A stretch of 64,000 nucleotides of DNA from Acidimicrobiales bacterium. GTDB lineage: Bacteria > Actinomycetota > Acidimicrobiia > Acidimicrobiales > SZUA-35. Positions 1 through 8,896 of the stretch are shown in pieces; the stretch's first letter is position 1; each line of letters opens with the position of its first letter. Under the pieces are notes generated by a model. It did not search any database, had not been told where the DNA came from, and was given only the letters and a program-made list of their open reading frames with translations. Where the stretch lies: assembly GCA_028285495.1 (NCBI GenBank), contig JANQPB010000015.1, positions 62,001 through 126,000 on the forward strand, in the 5' to 3' direction. The position numbers were made by a program, and so were the translations under genes.

Positions 1-940
1 CCAGCCGTGGATGCGTCGGGGTGTGGAGTTGATGCGGGTTTCGATGGCTCGTAGGTCTCGGGGTGTGTAGATGGACAGGTCGGTGTGCTTGCCGACGTAG
101 CGGCGGATGATGCCGTTGCCGTTCTCGTTCGTGGGCCGTTGCCAGGGCGAATGAGGCTCGGCGAAGTAGACGGCGATCCCGCACCGGTCGGTCAGTGTGT
201 GGTGGAGGGCCATCTCTTGTCCCTGGTCCCAGGTCAGGGTGCGCCGCAGGCCGGGTGGGATCCGGTTCAACAGGGCGGTCATGGCCTCCAGGGTCTGCTC
301 GGCATCGCGCCCATCGGGAAGGCCGGCCATCCAGAGGTAGCGGCTGGTGCGGTCGAACACGGTCGCGATCGCGCTGCGACTGGCCTGGGTTCCGATGATG
401 AGGTCGCCTTCGAGATGACCGACCTCGACCCGTTCGTCGGCGATCGCCGGTCGGGACCGGATCGATGGGAGATCTTCGCGCCAGTCCCTGCGGTGCCGAG
501 AACCCCGCCGGTGTCGGAACCGGCGCCGGCGGTGAAGGTGTCGGTGAAGCCCTCGGGGAAGGCCCCGGTCGCAGGGGTCATAGACCGCCTGGTAGATCGT
601 CTCGTGAGACACCGTGACCTCGATCTCGGGGTAGTGGCCCTGGGCCAGCTCGATGGCGATCGTCATCGGTGAGTCCTTGGCCTCCAAGCGGGCCTGGACA
701 TGAGCGGCCAGGATCGGGTGGCTCGAACAGCGGCCGTTTCGGTCGGCGCCGACGCAGCGCGGCCGCGTCGTGAGCTCGGAACGCCCGGCAGGTGCCACGG
801 CCACCGTTACGAGCGATCTCAGCACCGATCGTGCATCGGTGACGGCCAAGACGGCGACCAATCGCCACGTTGGACTCTCCACGAGCGATCCCGGCCCGTA
901 TCTCCTCGCGCTCAGACAACGTCAACGGGCGAGCTGGCAT
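1..940 (-). pseudogene. IS30-family DDE transposase, frameshifted and cut by the window edge
   Basis: Cut-and-paste transposase of its own element. The start ATG at 940 follows a good GGAGG site, and the N-terminus holds the IS30 helix-turn-helix ([18 protein letters not shown]). That frame is lost at about 715-728, just after RRPKRPLFE. The next frame then reads [18 protein letters not shown] and continues without a stop to the window edge. The catalytic triad lies in that second frame: D in GHLEGDLIIG, D in LTWDQGQEM and E in NENGNGIIRRY. One extra base, or two missing, would explain the break. Programmed frameshifting is possible but not usual for IS30, so a decayed copy is the simpler reading. 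The C-terminal residues are outside the window. Confidence 0.85.
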
Positions 941-1043
941 GCTGGAACCTCCACTGGTCAGGGACTGTGTGTCGACAGCGGCATCATCGCCGCCATCACG
1001 CCCTGACCGGTGGAACCACACCCTCAGGTGCAATCACCACCCC
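1..1043 (-). mobile_element. IS30-family insertion sequence, right-hand part
   Basis: The stretch carries an IS30-type transposase read leftwards and running off the window edge. The right end is placed near 1040 because the sequence after it changes into a repeat array, and because the bases just inside, read on the minus strand (GGTGATTGCACCTGAGG), look like an IS30-type terminal repeat. The left terminal repeat and any target duplication lie outside the window, so the boundary is an inference. Confidence 0.7.
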
Positions 1044-1114
1044 TTGAACTCGCCACAGTGGGCGGGGTTCCGCTCGGCGCCGCAGCCGCAGCCGTGGGCG
1101 CCGTCGGCGTTCCG

Positions 1115-1548
1115 TTGCGCCTCGGAGCGACAACCGGCTGAAGTGGAGACCGCAAGGGCCCGTGCCCGCAGTGTCGCTCCGAGGCGAACCACCACGACCC
1201 GAAACCCCGACGCCGCGCACACGGCCAACACCTGTCACTCCGAGGCGAACCCCCGCGAGACGGAGCTGCGACTGCGCCCACTACACGCTGTCGCTCCGAG
1301 GCGAATCGGCACGGCCCAAACGCCCGAACCGTGCACCCGGCCAACACCTGTCACTCCGAGGCGAACCGGACCGCCCGGCACCAGCCCGCGCAGCGCGGCG
1401 CGCATGGCCATCAGTTGTCGCTCCGAGGCGAAACCACCGACGGAACGAACCCCAGGGACCGGCGCCAGCGGGTTGTCGCTCCGAGGCGAATCCACCGACG
1501 GAACGAACCCCAGGAATTGGAGTGAGCAGGCTGTCGCTCCGAGGCGAA
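1115..1548. repeat. Array of a 17-base repeat, TGTCGCTCCGAGGCGAA, period about 60
   Basis: Seven direct copies of TGTCrCTCCGAGGCGAA start at 1172, 1233, 1289, 1349, 1416, 1474 and 1532, so the spacing is 56-67 bases. An imperfect inverted copy lies at about 1115-1133. Some spacers are also related: CCACCGACGGAACGAACCCC follows the copies at 1416 and 1474, and CCAACACC precedes those at 1233 and 1349. No credible gene covers 1044-1667; the open frames here only translate the repeat. The core resembles the GTCATTCCGAGCGAAG-type intergenic repeats scattered in many bacterial genomes (from memory). Function unknown. Confidence 0.8.
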
Positions 1549-1667
1549 TCGATGTGGCTGTCGGGGGCGGAGGCGGCGTCTCGACGTCGAGCAGCGAGGC
1601 GACCGACGTCGGCGAGCGCCTCGCCGTCGACGATCTTGCAGGCCGGGCCGTCAGGGGCCGGGTCGGG

Positions 1668-4600
1668 TCAGAGCTCGGCCGGACGGCGGTCGGTGGCGAG
1701 GGCCCAGACCGTCCACCACCCGGTCGGGTCGAGGCCGGCGCTGCGCAGCCGCTGCTGGGCGTCGTCGACACCACCCTGACCGCACAGTGCAGCCACCAGG
1801 CCGAGCAGCAGGCGGCTGATCTGGTCATCGGTCGGTCGCAGCTCGTCCCGGGCCGACGCCAGCGCCTCCTCGGCCCCGGCCGGATCCCCGAGGCGGAACC
1901 GCGACGATGCCCTGGCCGACCAGGCCAGACTGCGGTCGAGGTACGTCGACGGCCCGGCCAACACGCTCCGCACCGCCCGCTCGGCGTCCTCATGGCGGCC
2001 CTGGATCACGGCCAGCACCGCCGCCACCGCCTCCTCGTAGCGGCCGCTGGCCCCCTCGGCCTCACCCTGCCAGTCGAGCTGGGTCGCCGCCTCGGCCACG
2101 GCCCCCCGCTGCAACAACGCCAAGGCGACCGACACGGCCAGATCGGTCTCGCCGACCGCAGCCGGGTTCTCGTGGATGCCGTCGAAGCGGGCGGCCCACC
2201 GGATCGCCCGCTCGGGCTCACCCAACCGGGCGGCCGAGGCGCAGTTGGAGATGACGGCCAGCCGGCGGGCGTTCTCGTCGCCGAGCCGCTCGGCGGTGAG
2301 GAACGCCCGCTCGAGCAGCGTGGTGCCGTCGTCGATCCGGCCGAGCGACACCATCGCCCGACCCTCCAACGCCATCGACTGGATCACCAGGCTGTGGACC
2401 TCGGCCCGCTCGGCCACCGCCTGCGCCTGGCGGGCGAGCTCCTGGGCCTCCCGGGCGTGCCCGCTCCACAACGCCAGCGAGGCCGACAGGTTGAGCATGA
2501 TCGACTCGCCCCAGGGATCGCCACGGCGGCGGACCTCGGGCAGCACGGTCGCCGCCAACTCCCTGGCCCGATCCCAGTGCCCGAGATGGAACCCGACCCA
2601 CGCCTGCAGGCCCCGAGTCCAGGCCAGGCCGCCACGGTCGCCCAGCTCGGCGAAGATGTCGGTCGCCTGATTGATCAGATCGTCGGCCGAGTGCACGTCG
2701 CCCCGGACGAAGGCATGCCAGGCCAGGCTCTGCAGCGCCCAGGCCTCGGAGCGATTGTCGCCGGCTCGGGCCGCCACCTGGCGAGACGAGTCGAGCGCCT
2801 GATGGGCGAGCGAGTCGTCGTTGCGCTCCATCTCGGTGATCCCGAGCAACCGGAGCGCGAGCGCCTGCTCACCGGGGACCGCGAGCACGGCCAACCGGTC
2901 GGCCGCCTCGCGGAGCTCGTTTGCCGCTCGATCGAGATCACCGGCCTTGCGGTCGACGTCGCCCCGGACGACGAGCGCCCGGGCCGCCATCACCGGATCA
3001 CCCTGGATCAACGGCTCCAACCGGTCGAGGTCGGCCCTGGCCCCGCCGAGCTCGTGGACCTCACACCGGGCCTGGGCCCGTCCGAACAGGAAGCCGGCCA
3101 GCGTCTCCACCTCGGCCCCGACCGAGGTCGCCAGCTCGACCCCGTGGTCGTACCAGCGGGCGGCCTGGGCCGGCTCGCCCACCTCCTCGGCCCGATCGGC
3201 CGCTCGCCGCAACCACACCAGCGCCCGCTCGACCACCCGATCCCGGTCGATCCCCGGGATCAGCGTCAGCTCGTCGACCAGCTGGGCGGCCGAGCGGTAG
3301 TGCTCGGCGATGGCGACGATGATCGAGTTTCGAGGGCGGCTCGTCAGGCTGTTCTCGAGGAACGTGGCGATCCCGACGTGACGCCTGGCCCGGGTGGTCT
3401 TGGTCAGCGTGCCATAGGCGACGTCGCGGACCAGGTCGGAGCGGAACTCGTAGCGCCCACCGCTGACGGCCAGCAGGTCGAGGTCGACCAGATCGGCGAG
3501 CGGCTCCTCGACCGAATCGACCCCACGGACCTCGTGGGCCAGGCTGGTCAGCCCGGCGATCGATCCCGAGCGGCCCAGGACCGAGGCGTCCTCGATCAGG
3601 GCCCGCTGGTCGGCCTCGAGCGCATCGAGCCGAGCGGCCACGATGCCTCGCAATGTGCCCGGCAGCTGCCCGATGTCGCCGGCCAGGTCGCCCTCGACCA
3701 GACCGCCGCTGGTCAGGACGAGGCTGGCCAGCTCTTCGAGGAAGAACGGGTTCCCGCCCGAGCGCTGGACCAGCGCATCGACCGTGACGTCGGGCAGGTC
3801 GGCCCCGATCTCGCGCAGGAGCTGACGCGAGGCCTCCGCCCCGAGCGGGCCGAGACGCAGCACGCCGGTGCCATGGCGGCCATCGACCACCTCCGACCGA
3901 TCGAGCGAGTCGGCCGACAGCAGGATCATCAGCGGGTAGCGGGCCAGCTCGCCGAGCAGGTGCTCGATCAGCGACCACACGGCATTGGCGGCCCAGTGCA
4001 TGTCGGTGAGCACCAGCGCCACCGGCCGCCGACGCAGCTCGTGCTCGAGCACGTGCGACACCGCCAGCGACACTTCGGCCCGGTTCCGGTTGCGGTCACC
4101 GCCTCGGAGCGGCGTGTCGTGACCGAGGGCGTGGCGCAGCGCCACCATCCACCGGGCGACCTCGGGGTCACCCTGGCCGAAGCGCTGCCCGAGTGCGTTG
4201 CCGAGCGCAGCCTCCGTTGCCTCGGGACCGAGCTCGGGGTCGATGTCGTAGAGCTTGCGCAGCACCTCGCCGATCGGCCACCACACGTTGGCCTCGCCGT
4301 AGGCGACGCACCGACCCTTGAGGGCGAGGCTGTCGAACCGCTCGGCGAGGCGGACGACCGCCTCGTCGACCAGGCGTGACTTGCCCATGCCGGCCTCGCC
4401 GACGACCACCGACAGCTGGGCGGTGCCCAACTCGACGGCCATCGCCGCCTGGGACTCGAGGAAGGCCAGCTCGGGCTCACGACCGACGAAGACCTCGGCC
4501 TTGCGGCGGTGGGCGCCGGGGAGCCGGGTGACCTCGACGGCGAACCAGGTGTCGATCGGGCGCTCCCGCCCCCGGGCCGGCAGCGAGCCCACCCGCTGGT

Positions 4601-5165
4601 AGCGGATGGCGTCACCGGTGGCCTGGCGGGTGGCGTCACCGACCAGGACCTGCCCGGGGTCGGCCATGTCCTGCAGCCGGGAGGCGGTGTTCATCACGTC
4701 GCCCATCGCCGTGTAGTCGCCACCCGTGCTGGAGCTGCCGACCAGCACCTCGCCGGTGTTGATCCCGATGCGCAGGCGGACCGCCGGCTCCTGATCGGCG
4801 GCGAGGTCGGCGGCCAGATCGTCGATCGTGGCCTGCATCCTGAGACCGGCCCGGACCGCCCGCTCGGCGTCGTCAGAGTGGGCGACGGGGGCACCGAACA
4901 GGGCCACGATCTGATCGCCGACGATCTTGTCGACCACACCACCGAAGGCGGTGACCTCGGCGGTCAACAGGTCGAACGCCCGGTCGACGAGGTGCTTGAC
5001 CTCCTCGGGGTCTCGCCGCTCGGCCAGGCCGGTGAAACCGACGATGTCGGCGAACAGGGCCGTGACGATGCGGCGCTCCTCGTCTGCGGTGGCCTGGGAG
5101 GCGCCACAGCTCGGGCAGAAGCGGGCGGTCGACGGAACCTCGGCACCGCACGAGCGGCAAGTCAT
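1668..5165 (-). CDS. Zinc-ribbon / class III cyclase / AAA / TPR signalling protein
   Basis: A 1165-residue cytoplasmic protein. Order: zinc ribbon (Cys 3, 6, 17, 20), class III adenylate/guanylate cyclase domain (about 33-200), an AAA/NB-ARC-like ATPase (Walker A GEAGMGKS at 256-263), then a long helical TPR-like C-terminus. Cyclase residues are present: metal-binding D40 and D84, K80, and N159/R163 of the NTASRL motif, so it is probably catalytically competent. Family members are large ATPase-regulated nucleotide cyclases; the signal sensed is unknown. The start ATG at 5165 is preferred to one 33 bases upstream because a TACGGT hexamer ends 7 bases before it, as in many genes here. It is transcribed away from the GH13 gene across a 303-base spacer. 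Confidence 0.88.
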   Translation of the reverse strand: MTCRSCGAEVPSTARFCPSCGASQATADEERRIVTALFADIVGFTGLAERRDPEEVKHLVDRAFDLLTAEVTAFGGVVDKIVGDQIVALFGAPVAHSDDAERAVRAGLRMQATIDDLAADLAADQEPAVRLRIGINTGEVLVGSSSTGGDYTAMGDVMNTASRLQDMADPGQVLVGDATRQATGDAIRYQRVGSLPARGRERPIDTWFAVEVTRLPGAHRRKAEVFVGREPELAFLESQAAMAVELGTAQLSVVVGEAGMGKSRLVDEAVVRLAERFDSLALKGRCVAYGEANVWWPIGEVLRKLYDIDPELGPEATEAALGNALGQRFGQGDPEVARWMVALRHALGHDTPLRGGDRNRNRAEVSLAVSHVLEHELRRRPVALVLTDMHWAANAVWSLIEHLLGELARYPLMILLSADSLDRSEVVDGRHGTGVLRLGPLGAEASRQLLREIGADLPDVTVDALVQRSGGNPFFLEELASLVLTSGGLVEGDLAGDIGQLPGTLRGIVAARLDALEADQRALIEDASVLGRSGSIAGLTSLAHEVRGVDSVEEPLADLVDLDLLAVSGGRYEFRSDLVRDVAYGTLTKTTRARRHVGIATFLENSLTSRPRNSIIVAIAEHYRSAAQLVDELTLIPGIDRDRVVERALVWLRRAADRAEEVGEPAQAARWYDHGVELATSVGAEVETLAGFLFGRAQARCEVHELGGARADLDRLEPLIQGDPVMAARALVVRGDVDRKAGDLDRAANELREAADRLAVLAVPGEQALALRLLGITEMERNDDSLAHQALDSSRQVAARAGDNRSEAWALQSLAWHAFVRGDVHSADDLINQATDIFAELGDRGGLAWTRGLQAWVGFHLGHWDRARELAATVLPEVRRRGDPWGESIMLNLSASLALWSGHAREAQELARQAQAVAERAEVHSLVIQSMALEGRAMVSLGRIDDGTTLLERAFLTAERLGDENARRLAVISNCASAARLGEPERAIRWAARFDGIHENPAAVGETDLAVSVALALLQRGAVAEAATQLDWQGEAEGASGRYEEAVAAVLAVIQGRHEDAERAVRSVLAGPSTYLDRSLAWSARASSRFRLGDPAGAEEALASARDELRPTDDQISRLLLGLVAALCGQGGVDDAQQRLRSAGLDPTGWWTVWALATDRRPAEL

Positions 5166-5172
5166 GCTCACA

Positions 5173-5178
5173 ACCGTA
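5173..5178 (-). promoter_or_regulatory. Leaderless -10 (TACGGT) of the cyclase/AAA gene
   Basis: TACGGT on the minus strand ends 7 bases before ATG 5165, so transcription should begin at or next to the start codon. Supports the shorter start. Confidence 0.55.
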
Positions 5179-5244
5179 CCCGTCACCACCGACATCAAAC
5201 CCGAACGGGCGATCGATCCCTGTCAGACGATCGGCTCCATCGAT

Positions 5245-5285
5245 CCCGGTCATCGCAGCCCACCCTCAAGGCTGCGATGACCGGG
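5245..5285. other. Perfect 16-bp inverted repeat between divergent genes
   Basis: CCCGGTCATCGCAGCC (5245-5260) and its exact complement (5270-5285) flank a 9-base loop. It lies upstream of both divergent genes, where a terminator would not be expected. It could be an operator, the end of a small RNA or a relic of a mobile repeat. A second weak stem (GGGGTG/CACCCC) is at about 5316-5335. Nothing else is recognised in the 5179-5454 spacer. Confidence 0.7.
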
Positions 5286-5454
5286 TCCGGGCATCGGGGC
5301 CCGGGATCGCCGACGGGGTGTTAGCCCTCACCCCACGGCGGATGGGACTCCTAGAGATACCAGGAATCGGCGCCCACGCGGTGCAACGTTCGGAGATTCT
5401 CGGTTCGGGAACGGGCCCGATCGCTCGTCGATCCGAACCGGGCGGTACCGCCGC

Positions 5455-5460
5455 TAGCGT
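5455..5460 (+). promoter_or_regulatory. Leaderless -10 (TAGCGT) of the GH13 gene
   Basis: TAGCGT ends 8 bases before ATG 5469. Confidence 0.5.
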
Positions 5461-5468
5461 CGTTGAGG

Positions 5469-7109
5469 ATGAGCGAAGCGACCGACCCAACCTCCGCCGG
5501 TACCGACGTCCCCTGGTGGCGCCGTGGCGTCGTCTATCAGGTGTACATCCGCTCCTTCGCCGACGGCGATGGCGACGGGACCGGCGACATCGAGGGCCTC
5601 CGGTCCCGTCTGCCGTACCTGCGGGACCTCGGCGTCGACGCCGTCTGGATCAACCCCTGGTACCAGTCGCCCCTGGCCGACGGTGGCTACGACGTGACCG
5701 ACTACCGGGTGATCGAGCCCCGCTACGGCAACGTCGAGCAGGCCGAGCGCCTGATCGCCGAGGCGAACGGGCTCGGCATCAAGGTCATCGCCGATCTGGT
5801 CCCCAACCACTCCTCAGACCAGCACGTCTGGTTCCAGGAGGCCATCGCCGCCGCACCAGGCGATCCGGCCAGGTCGCGCTACCACATCCGTGACGGGCGT
5901 GGCCCCGATGGCGCCGAGCCCCCGACCGACTGGGCCAGCGTCTTCGGCGGGCCCGCCTGGACCCGGCTCGACGACGGCCAGTGGTACCTCCACCTCTTCG
6001 CTCCCGAGCAACCAGACCTCAACTGGGACCACCCCGAGGTCCGGGACGAGTTCCACGCCGTGCTGCGGTTCTGGCTTGACCGGGGGATCGACGGGTTCCG
6101 CATCGACGTGGCCCACGGGCTGGTCAAGGACCCGACGTTCCCCGACCTCGGAGCCGAGACCCAGCAGATCCTCGGCTCGCCCCGGAAGGCCAATCACGCC
6201 CACTGGGATCGCGACGGCGTCCACGAGATCGTCCGGGGCTGGCGGGAGATCCTCGACGGCTACGACGACCGGATGATGGTGGCCGAGGCCTGGGTCGCCC
6301 CCAACCGCCTATCTCTCTATCTGCGGCCGGACGAGTACCACCAGTCGTTCAACTTCTCGTTCCTCGAGTCCCCCTGGGACGCCGAGCAGTTCGGGACCGT
6401 GATCACCGAAGGGGCGGCGGCCGCGGCCGAGGTCGGCTCGACGTCGACCTGGGTGCTGTCCAACCACGACGTCATGCGGGAGACCACCCGCTACGGGCTG
6501 CCGAACGACACCAACTGGCGGACCTGGCCGGTCACCGGCCCCGTCGACGCGCTCGACGTCGACCTCGGTCGGCGGCGAGCCAGGGCCGCCGCCCTGCTGT
6601 TCCTCGGGCTGCCGGGCTCGGCCTACATCTACCAGGGCGAGGAGCTCGGGCTGCCCGAGGCGTGGGACCTCCCGGCCGAGGTGCTCGACGACCCGGTGTG
6701 GGAGCGCTCGGGCCACACCCAGAAGGGCCGCGACGGCTGCCGCGTACCGCTGCCCTGGACGGCCGACGGCCCCTCGCTCGGCTTCGGCGACGGCAAGCCG
6801 TGGTTGCCCCAGCCCATCGGCTGGTCCGACCTGGCCGCCGAGGTCCAGGCCGACGACGCCGCATCGTCGCTGTCGCTGTACCGGATGGCGCTCGCGTTGC
6901 GTCGCCGGTGGGCTGCGGCCGACGAGGAGCTGGAGGTGCTCGACCTCGGCGCCGACGTCGTCGCCTACCGCCGAGGCAGCGGCATGACGTGTGTGGTCAA
7001 CATGGGAGACGAGCCGATCGACCTGCCCGAGCACACGGAGATCCTGCTCCGCAGCGACCCTGCCGGCGACGGCCGGCTCGCTCCGGACGACGCCGTCTGG
7101 CTCCGATAG
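5469..7109 (+). CDS. GH13 alpha-glucosidase (oligo-1,6-glucosidase type)
   Basis: A 546-residue cytoplasmic glycoside hydrolase cleaving alpha-glucosidic bonds in small oligosaccharides. GH13 landmarks appear in order: [22 protein letters not shown] (region I), nucleophile D213 in GFRIDVAHG, acid/base E273 in MVAEAW and D334 in SNHDVMRE. The length fits oligo-1,6-glucosidase/alpha-glucosidase, and there is no signal peptide. A TTG two codons upstream is in frame, but the ATG at 5469 is chosen. The next gene is glucose-6-phosphate isomerase, 58 bases on, which fits a role in feeding hexose into glycolysis. Substrate (maltose, isomaltose, trehalose or sucrose type) cannot be settled from motifs alone. 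Confidence 0.9.
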   Translation: MSEATDPTSAGTDVPWWRRGVVYQVYIRSFADGDGDGTGDIEGLRSRLPYLRDLGVDAVWINPWYQSPLADGGYDVTDYRVIEPRYGNVEQAERLIAEANGLGIKVIADLVPNHSSDQHVWFQEAIAAAPGDPARSRYHIRDGRGPDGAEPPTDWASVFGGPAWTRLDDGQWYLHLFAPEQPDLNWDHPEVRDEFHAVLRFWLDRGIDGFRIDVAHGLVKDPTFPDLGAETQQILGSPRKANHAHWDRDGVHEIVRGWREILDGYDDRMMVAEAWVAPNRLSLYLRPDEYHQSFNFSFLESPWDAEQFGTVITEGAAAAAEVGSTSTWVLSNHDVMRETTRYGLPNDTNWRTWPVTGPVDALDVDLGRRRARAAALLFLGLPGSAYIYQGEELGLPEAWDLPAEVLDDPVWERSGHTQKGRDGCRVPLPWTADGPSLGFGDGKPWLPQPIGWSDLAAEVQADDAASSLSLYRMALALRRRWAAADEELEVLDLGADVVAYRRGSGMTCVVNMGDEPIDLPEHTEILLRSDPAGDGRLAPDDAVWLR

Positions 7110-7154
7110 CCCGACGGGGTCATCACATCGCCGCCGCCAGACGCCGGCTCTGCC

Positions 7155-7160
7155 TACCCT
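7155..7160 (+). promoter_or_regulatory. Leaderless -10 (TACCCT) of pgi
   Basis: TACCCT ends 7 bases before ATG 7168, so pgi probably has its own promoter despite the upstream glucosidase. Confidence 0.55.
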
Positions 7161-7167
7161 GGCGGCC

Positions 7168-8757
7168 ATGACCACCACCCCCATCAGCCAGACCGAGATC
7201 TGGCGGAGGCTGGCCGACCACGCCACCGCCATCGAGGGGGCCACCCTGGCCCAGCTGTTCGCCGACGATCCCGGGCGTGCGGCGAGCCTGACCGTGGAGG
7301 CCGCCGGCCTCCACGTCGACTTCTCCAAGAACCGGATGACGGTGGAGACCCGCGACCTGCTGGTCGAGCTGGCGGCCACCGCCGACGTCGCCGGGCGTCG
7401 CGACGCCATGTTCGCCGGGGCCAGGATCAACACGACCGAGGACCGGTCGGTGCTGCACACGGCGCTGCGGCGACCGAAGGGCGACAGCCTCATCGTCGAG
7501 GGGGTCGACGTGGTCGCCGACGTCCACCGGGTGCTCGACAAGATGGCGGCGTTCAGCGACGAGGTCCGGAGAGGACGTTGGGTCGGCGCAACCGGCCGAC
7601 CGATCGAGGCGGTGGTCAACATCGGCATCGGCGGGTCCGATCTCGGTCCGGCCATGGCCTACCGGGCCCTGCGACCCCACAGCGACCGCGACCGCACCTT
7701 CCGATTCGTGTCGAACATCGATCCGACCGACCTCCACGAGGCCCTCGTCGACCTCGACCCGGCGACCACCATGTTCATCGTCGTGTCGAAGACGTTCGGC
7801 ACGATCGAGACCCTGACCAACGCCCGCTCGGCCAGGGCCTGGCTGACCGGGGCGCTCGGCGAGGAGGCGGTGGCCAAGCACTTCGTGGCGGTGTCGACCA
7901 GCGCCGAGCGGGTGGCCGAGTTCGGTATCGACACCACCAACATGTTCGAGTTCTGGGACTGGGTCGGCGGGCGCTACTCGGTGCCATCGGCGGTCGGGCT
8001 GTCGCTCATGCTGGCGATCGGACCGGACGGCTTCCACCGGTTCCTCGCCGGCATGCGGGAGATGGACGAGCACTTCCTGTCGGCCCCGCCCGAGCGCAAC
8101 CTGCCGATGCTGATGGGCCTGCTCGGGGTCTGGTACACCAACTTCTTCGCCGCCCAGTCGACCGCCGTGCTCCCCTACGCCGACCACCTTTCCCGGTTCC
8201 CCGCCTACCTGCAGCAGCTCGACATGGAGTCGAACGGCAAGGGAGTCGACCGGGAGGGGCGCACGGTGATCGTCGACTCGGGGCCGATCGTGTGGGGCGA
8301 GCCCGGCACCAACGGGCAGCACGCCTTCTACCAGCTGATCCACCAGGGCACCCGGCTGATCCCGGCCGACTTCATCGGCTTCAGCCACGCCACCGACCCG
8401 ATCGGGGCCCACCACGATCTGCTGATGGCAAACCTGTTCGCCCAGACCGAGGCGCTGGCCTTCGGCCAGGACCACGACGACCCGCAGCGGCGCTTCACCG
8501 GCAACCGGCCGACCACCACGATCCTCGGCGATCGACTCGACCCGGAGGCCCTCGGCCGGCTCATCGCCCTCTACGAGCACAAGGTGTTCACCATGGGCAC
8601 GATCTGGGGGATCAACTCGTTCGACCAGTTCGGCGTCGAGCTCGGCAAGGTGCTGGCCGTCGCCATCGAGCCGGAACTGGCCGGCGACGGCGACCTCGAC
8701 CATGACGGATCGACCAATGCGCTGATCCGCTGGTACCGGGCGAACCGCCTGGGCTGA
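7168..8757 (+). CDS. pgi: Glucose-6-phosphate isomerase
   Basis: Interconverts glucose 6-phosphate and fructose 6-phosphate in the cytoplasm. It has 529 residues, close to the usual 540-550 of the long bacterial form. Signatures include [52 protein letters not shown] (PGI signature region) and [12 protein letters not shown], with the catalytic Glu in [18 protein letters not shown] and the late Lys in EHKVFTMG. There is no sign of damage. It follows the glucosidase on the same strand, so both act at the entry to glycolysis and the pentose phosphate pathway. Confidence 0.97.
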   Translation: MTTTPISQTEIWRRLADHATAIEGATLAQLFADDPGRAASLTVEAAGLHVDFSKNRMTVETRDLLVELAATADVAGRRDAMFAGARINTTEDRSVLHTALRRPKGDSLIVEGVDVVADVHRVLDKMAAFSDEVRRGRWVGATGRPIEAVVNIGIGGSDLGPAMAYRALRPHSDRDRTFRFVSNIDPTDLHEALVDLDPATTMFIVVSKTFGTIETLTNARSARAWLTGALGEEAVAKHFVAVSTSAERVAEFGIDTTNMFEFWDWVGGRYSVPSAVGLSLMLAIGPDGFHRFLAGMREMDEHFLSAPPERNLPMLMGLLGVWYTNFFAAQSTAVLPYADHLSRFPAYLQQLDMESNGKGVDREGRTVIVDSGPIVWGEPGTNGQHAFYQLIHQGTRLIPADFIGFSHATDPIGAHHDLLMANLFAQTEALAFGQDHDDPQRRFTGNRPTTTILGDRLDPEALGRLIALYEHKVFTMGTIWGINSFDQFGVELGKVLAVAIEPELAGDGDLDHDGSTNALIRWYRANRLG

Positions 8758-8783
8758 GGGCCGCTGCGCCGGAGGAGACGGTT

Positions 8784-8802
8784 CCTGAGAGCCCGCTGAG
8801 AA
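8784..8802. promoter_or_regulatory. CTGAGA direct repeat upstream of the ABC exporter operon
   Basis: CTGAGA occurs at 8785-8790 and again at 8796-8801, spaced 11 bases, with a further GAGA at about 8807. Such 10-11 base direct repeats are typical of OmpR-family regulators. A near-identical arrangement (CCTGAGA then CCTGAGAA) lies at 40256-40272 upstream of an OmpR-type regulator gene. A TACGGT hexamer at 8833-8838 may be the downstream -10, giving a leader of about 50 bases. Confidence 0.45.
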
Positions 8803-8896
8803 GGGCGAGACCCCGCATCAGCATCCAGGTGCTACGGTCGACCTCGGGCGGCAGCGTAACCTTCTTACTGCGCCCTCGAGGACCCGGAGGGACCCG

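Noticed and set aside
1172..1548. The 17-base repeats as a CRISPR array
   Set aside because: Repeats are too short and not palindromic, spacers differ in length and two pairs share sequence, one copy is inverted, and no cas gene is near.
870..4379. A very long plus-strand open frame opposite the cyclase/AAA gene
   Set aside because: Its composition is that of a frame opened by GC-rich codon bias; it lacks domains, while the minus strand encodes recognisable domains throughout.
5318..5893. Plus-strand open frame beginning upstream of the GH13 gene
   Set aside because: It runs through the GH13 gene in another frame and becomes Arg/Gly/Pro-rich nonsense.
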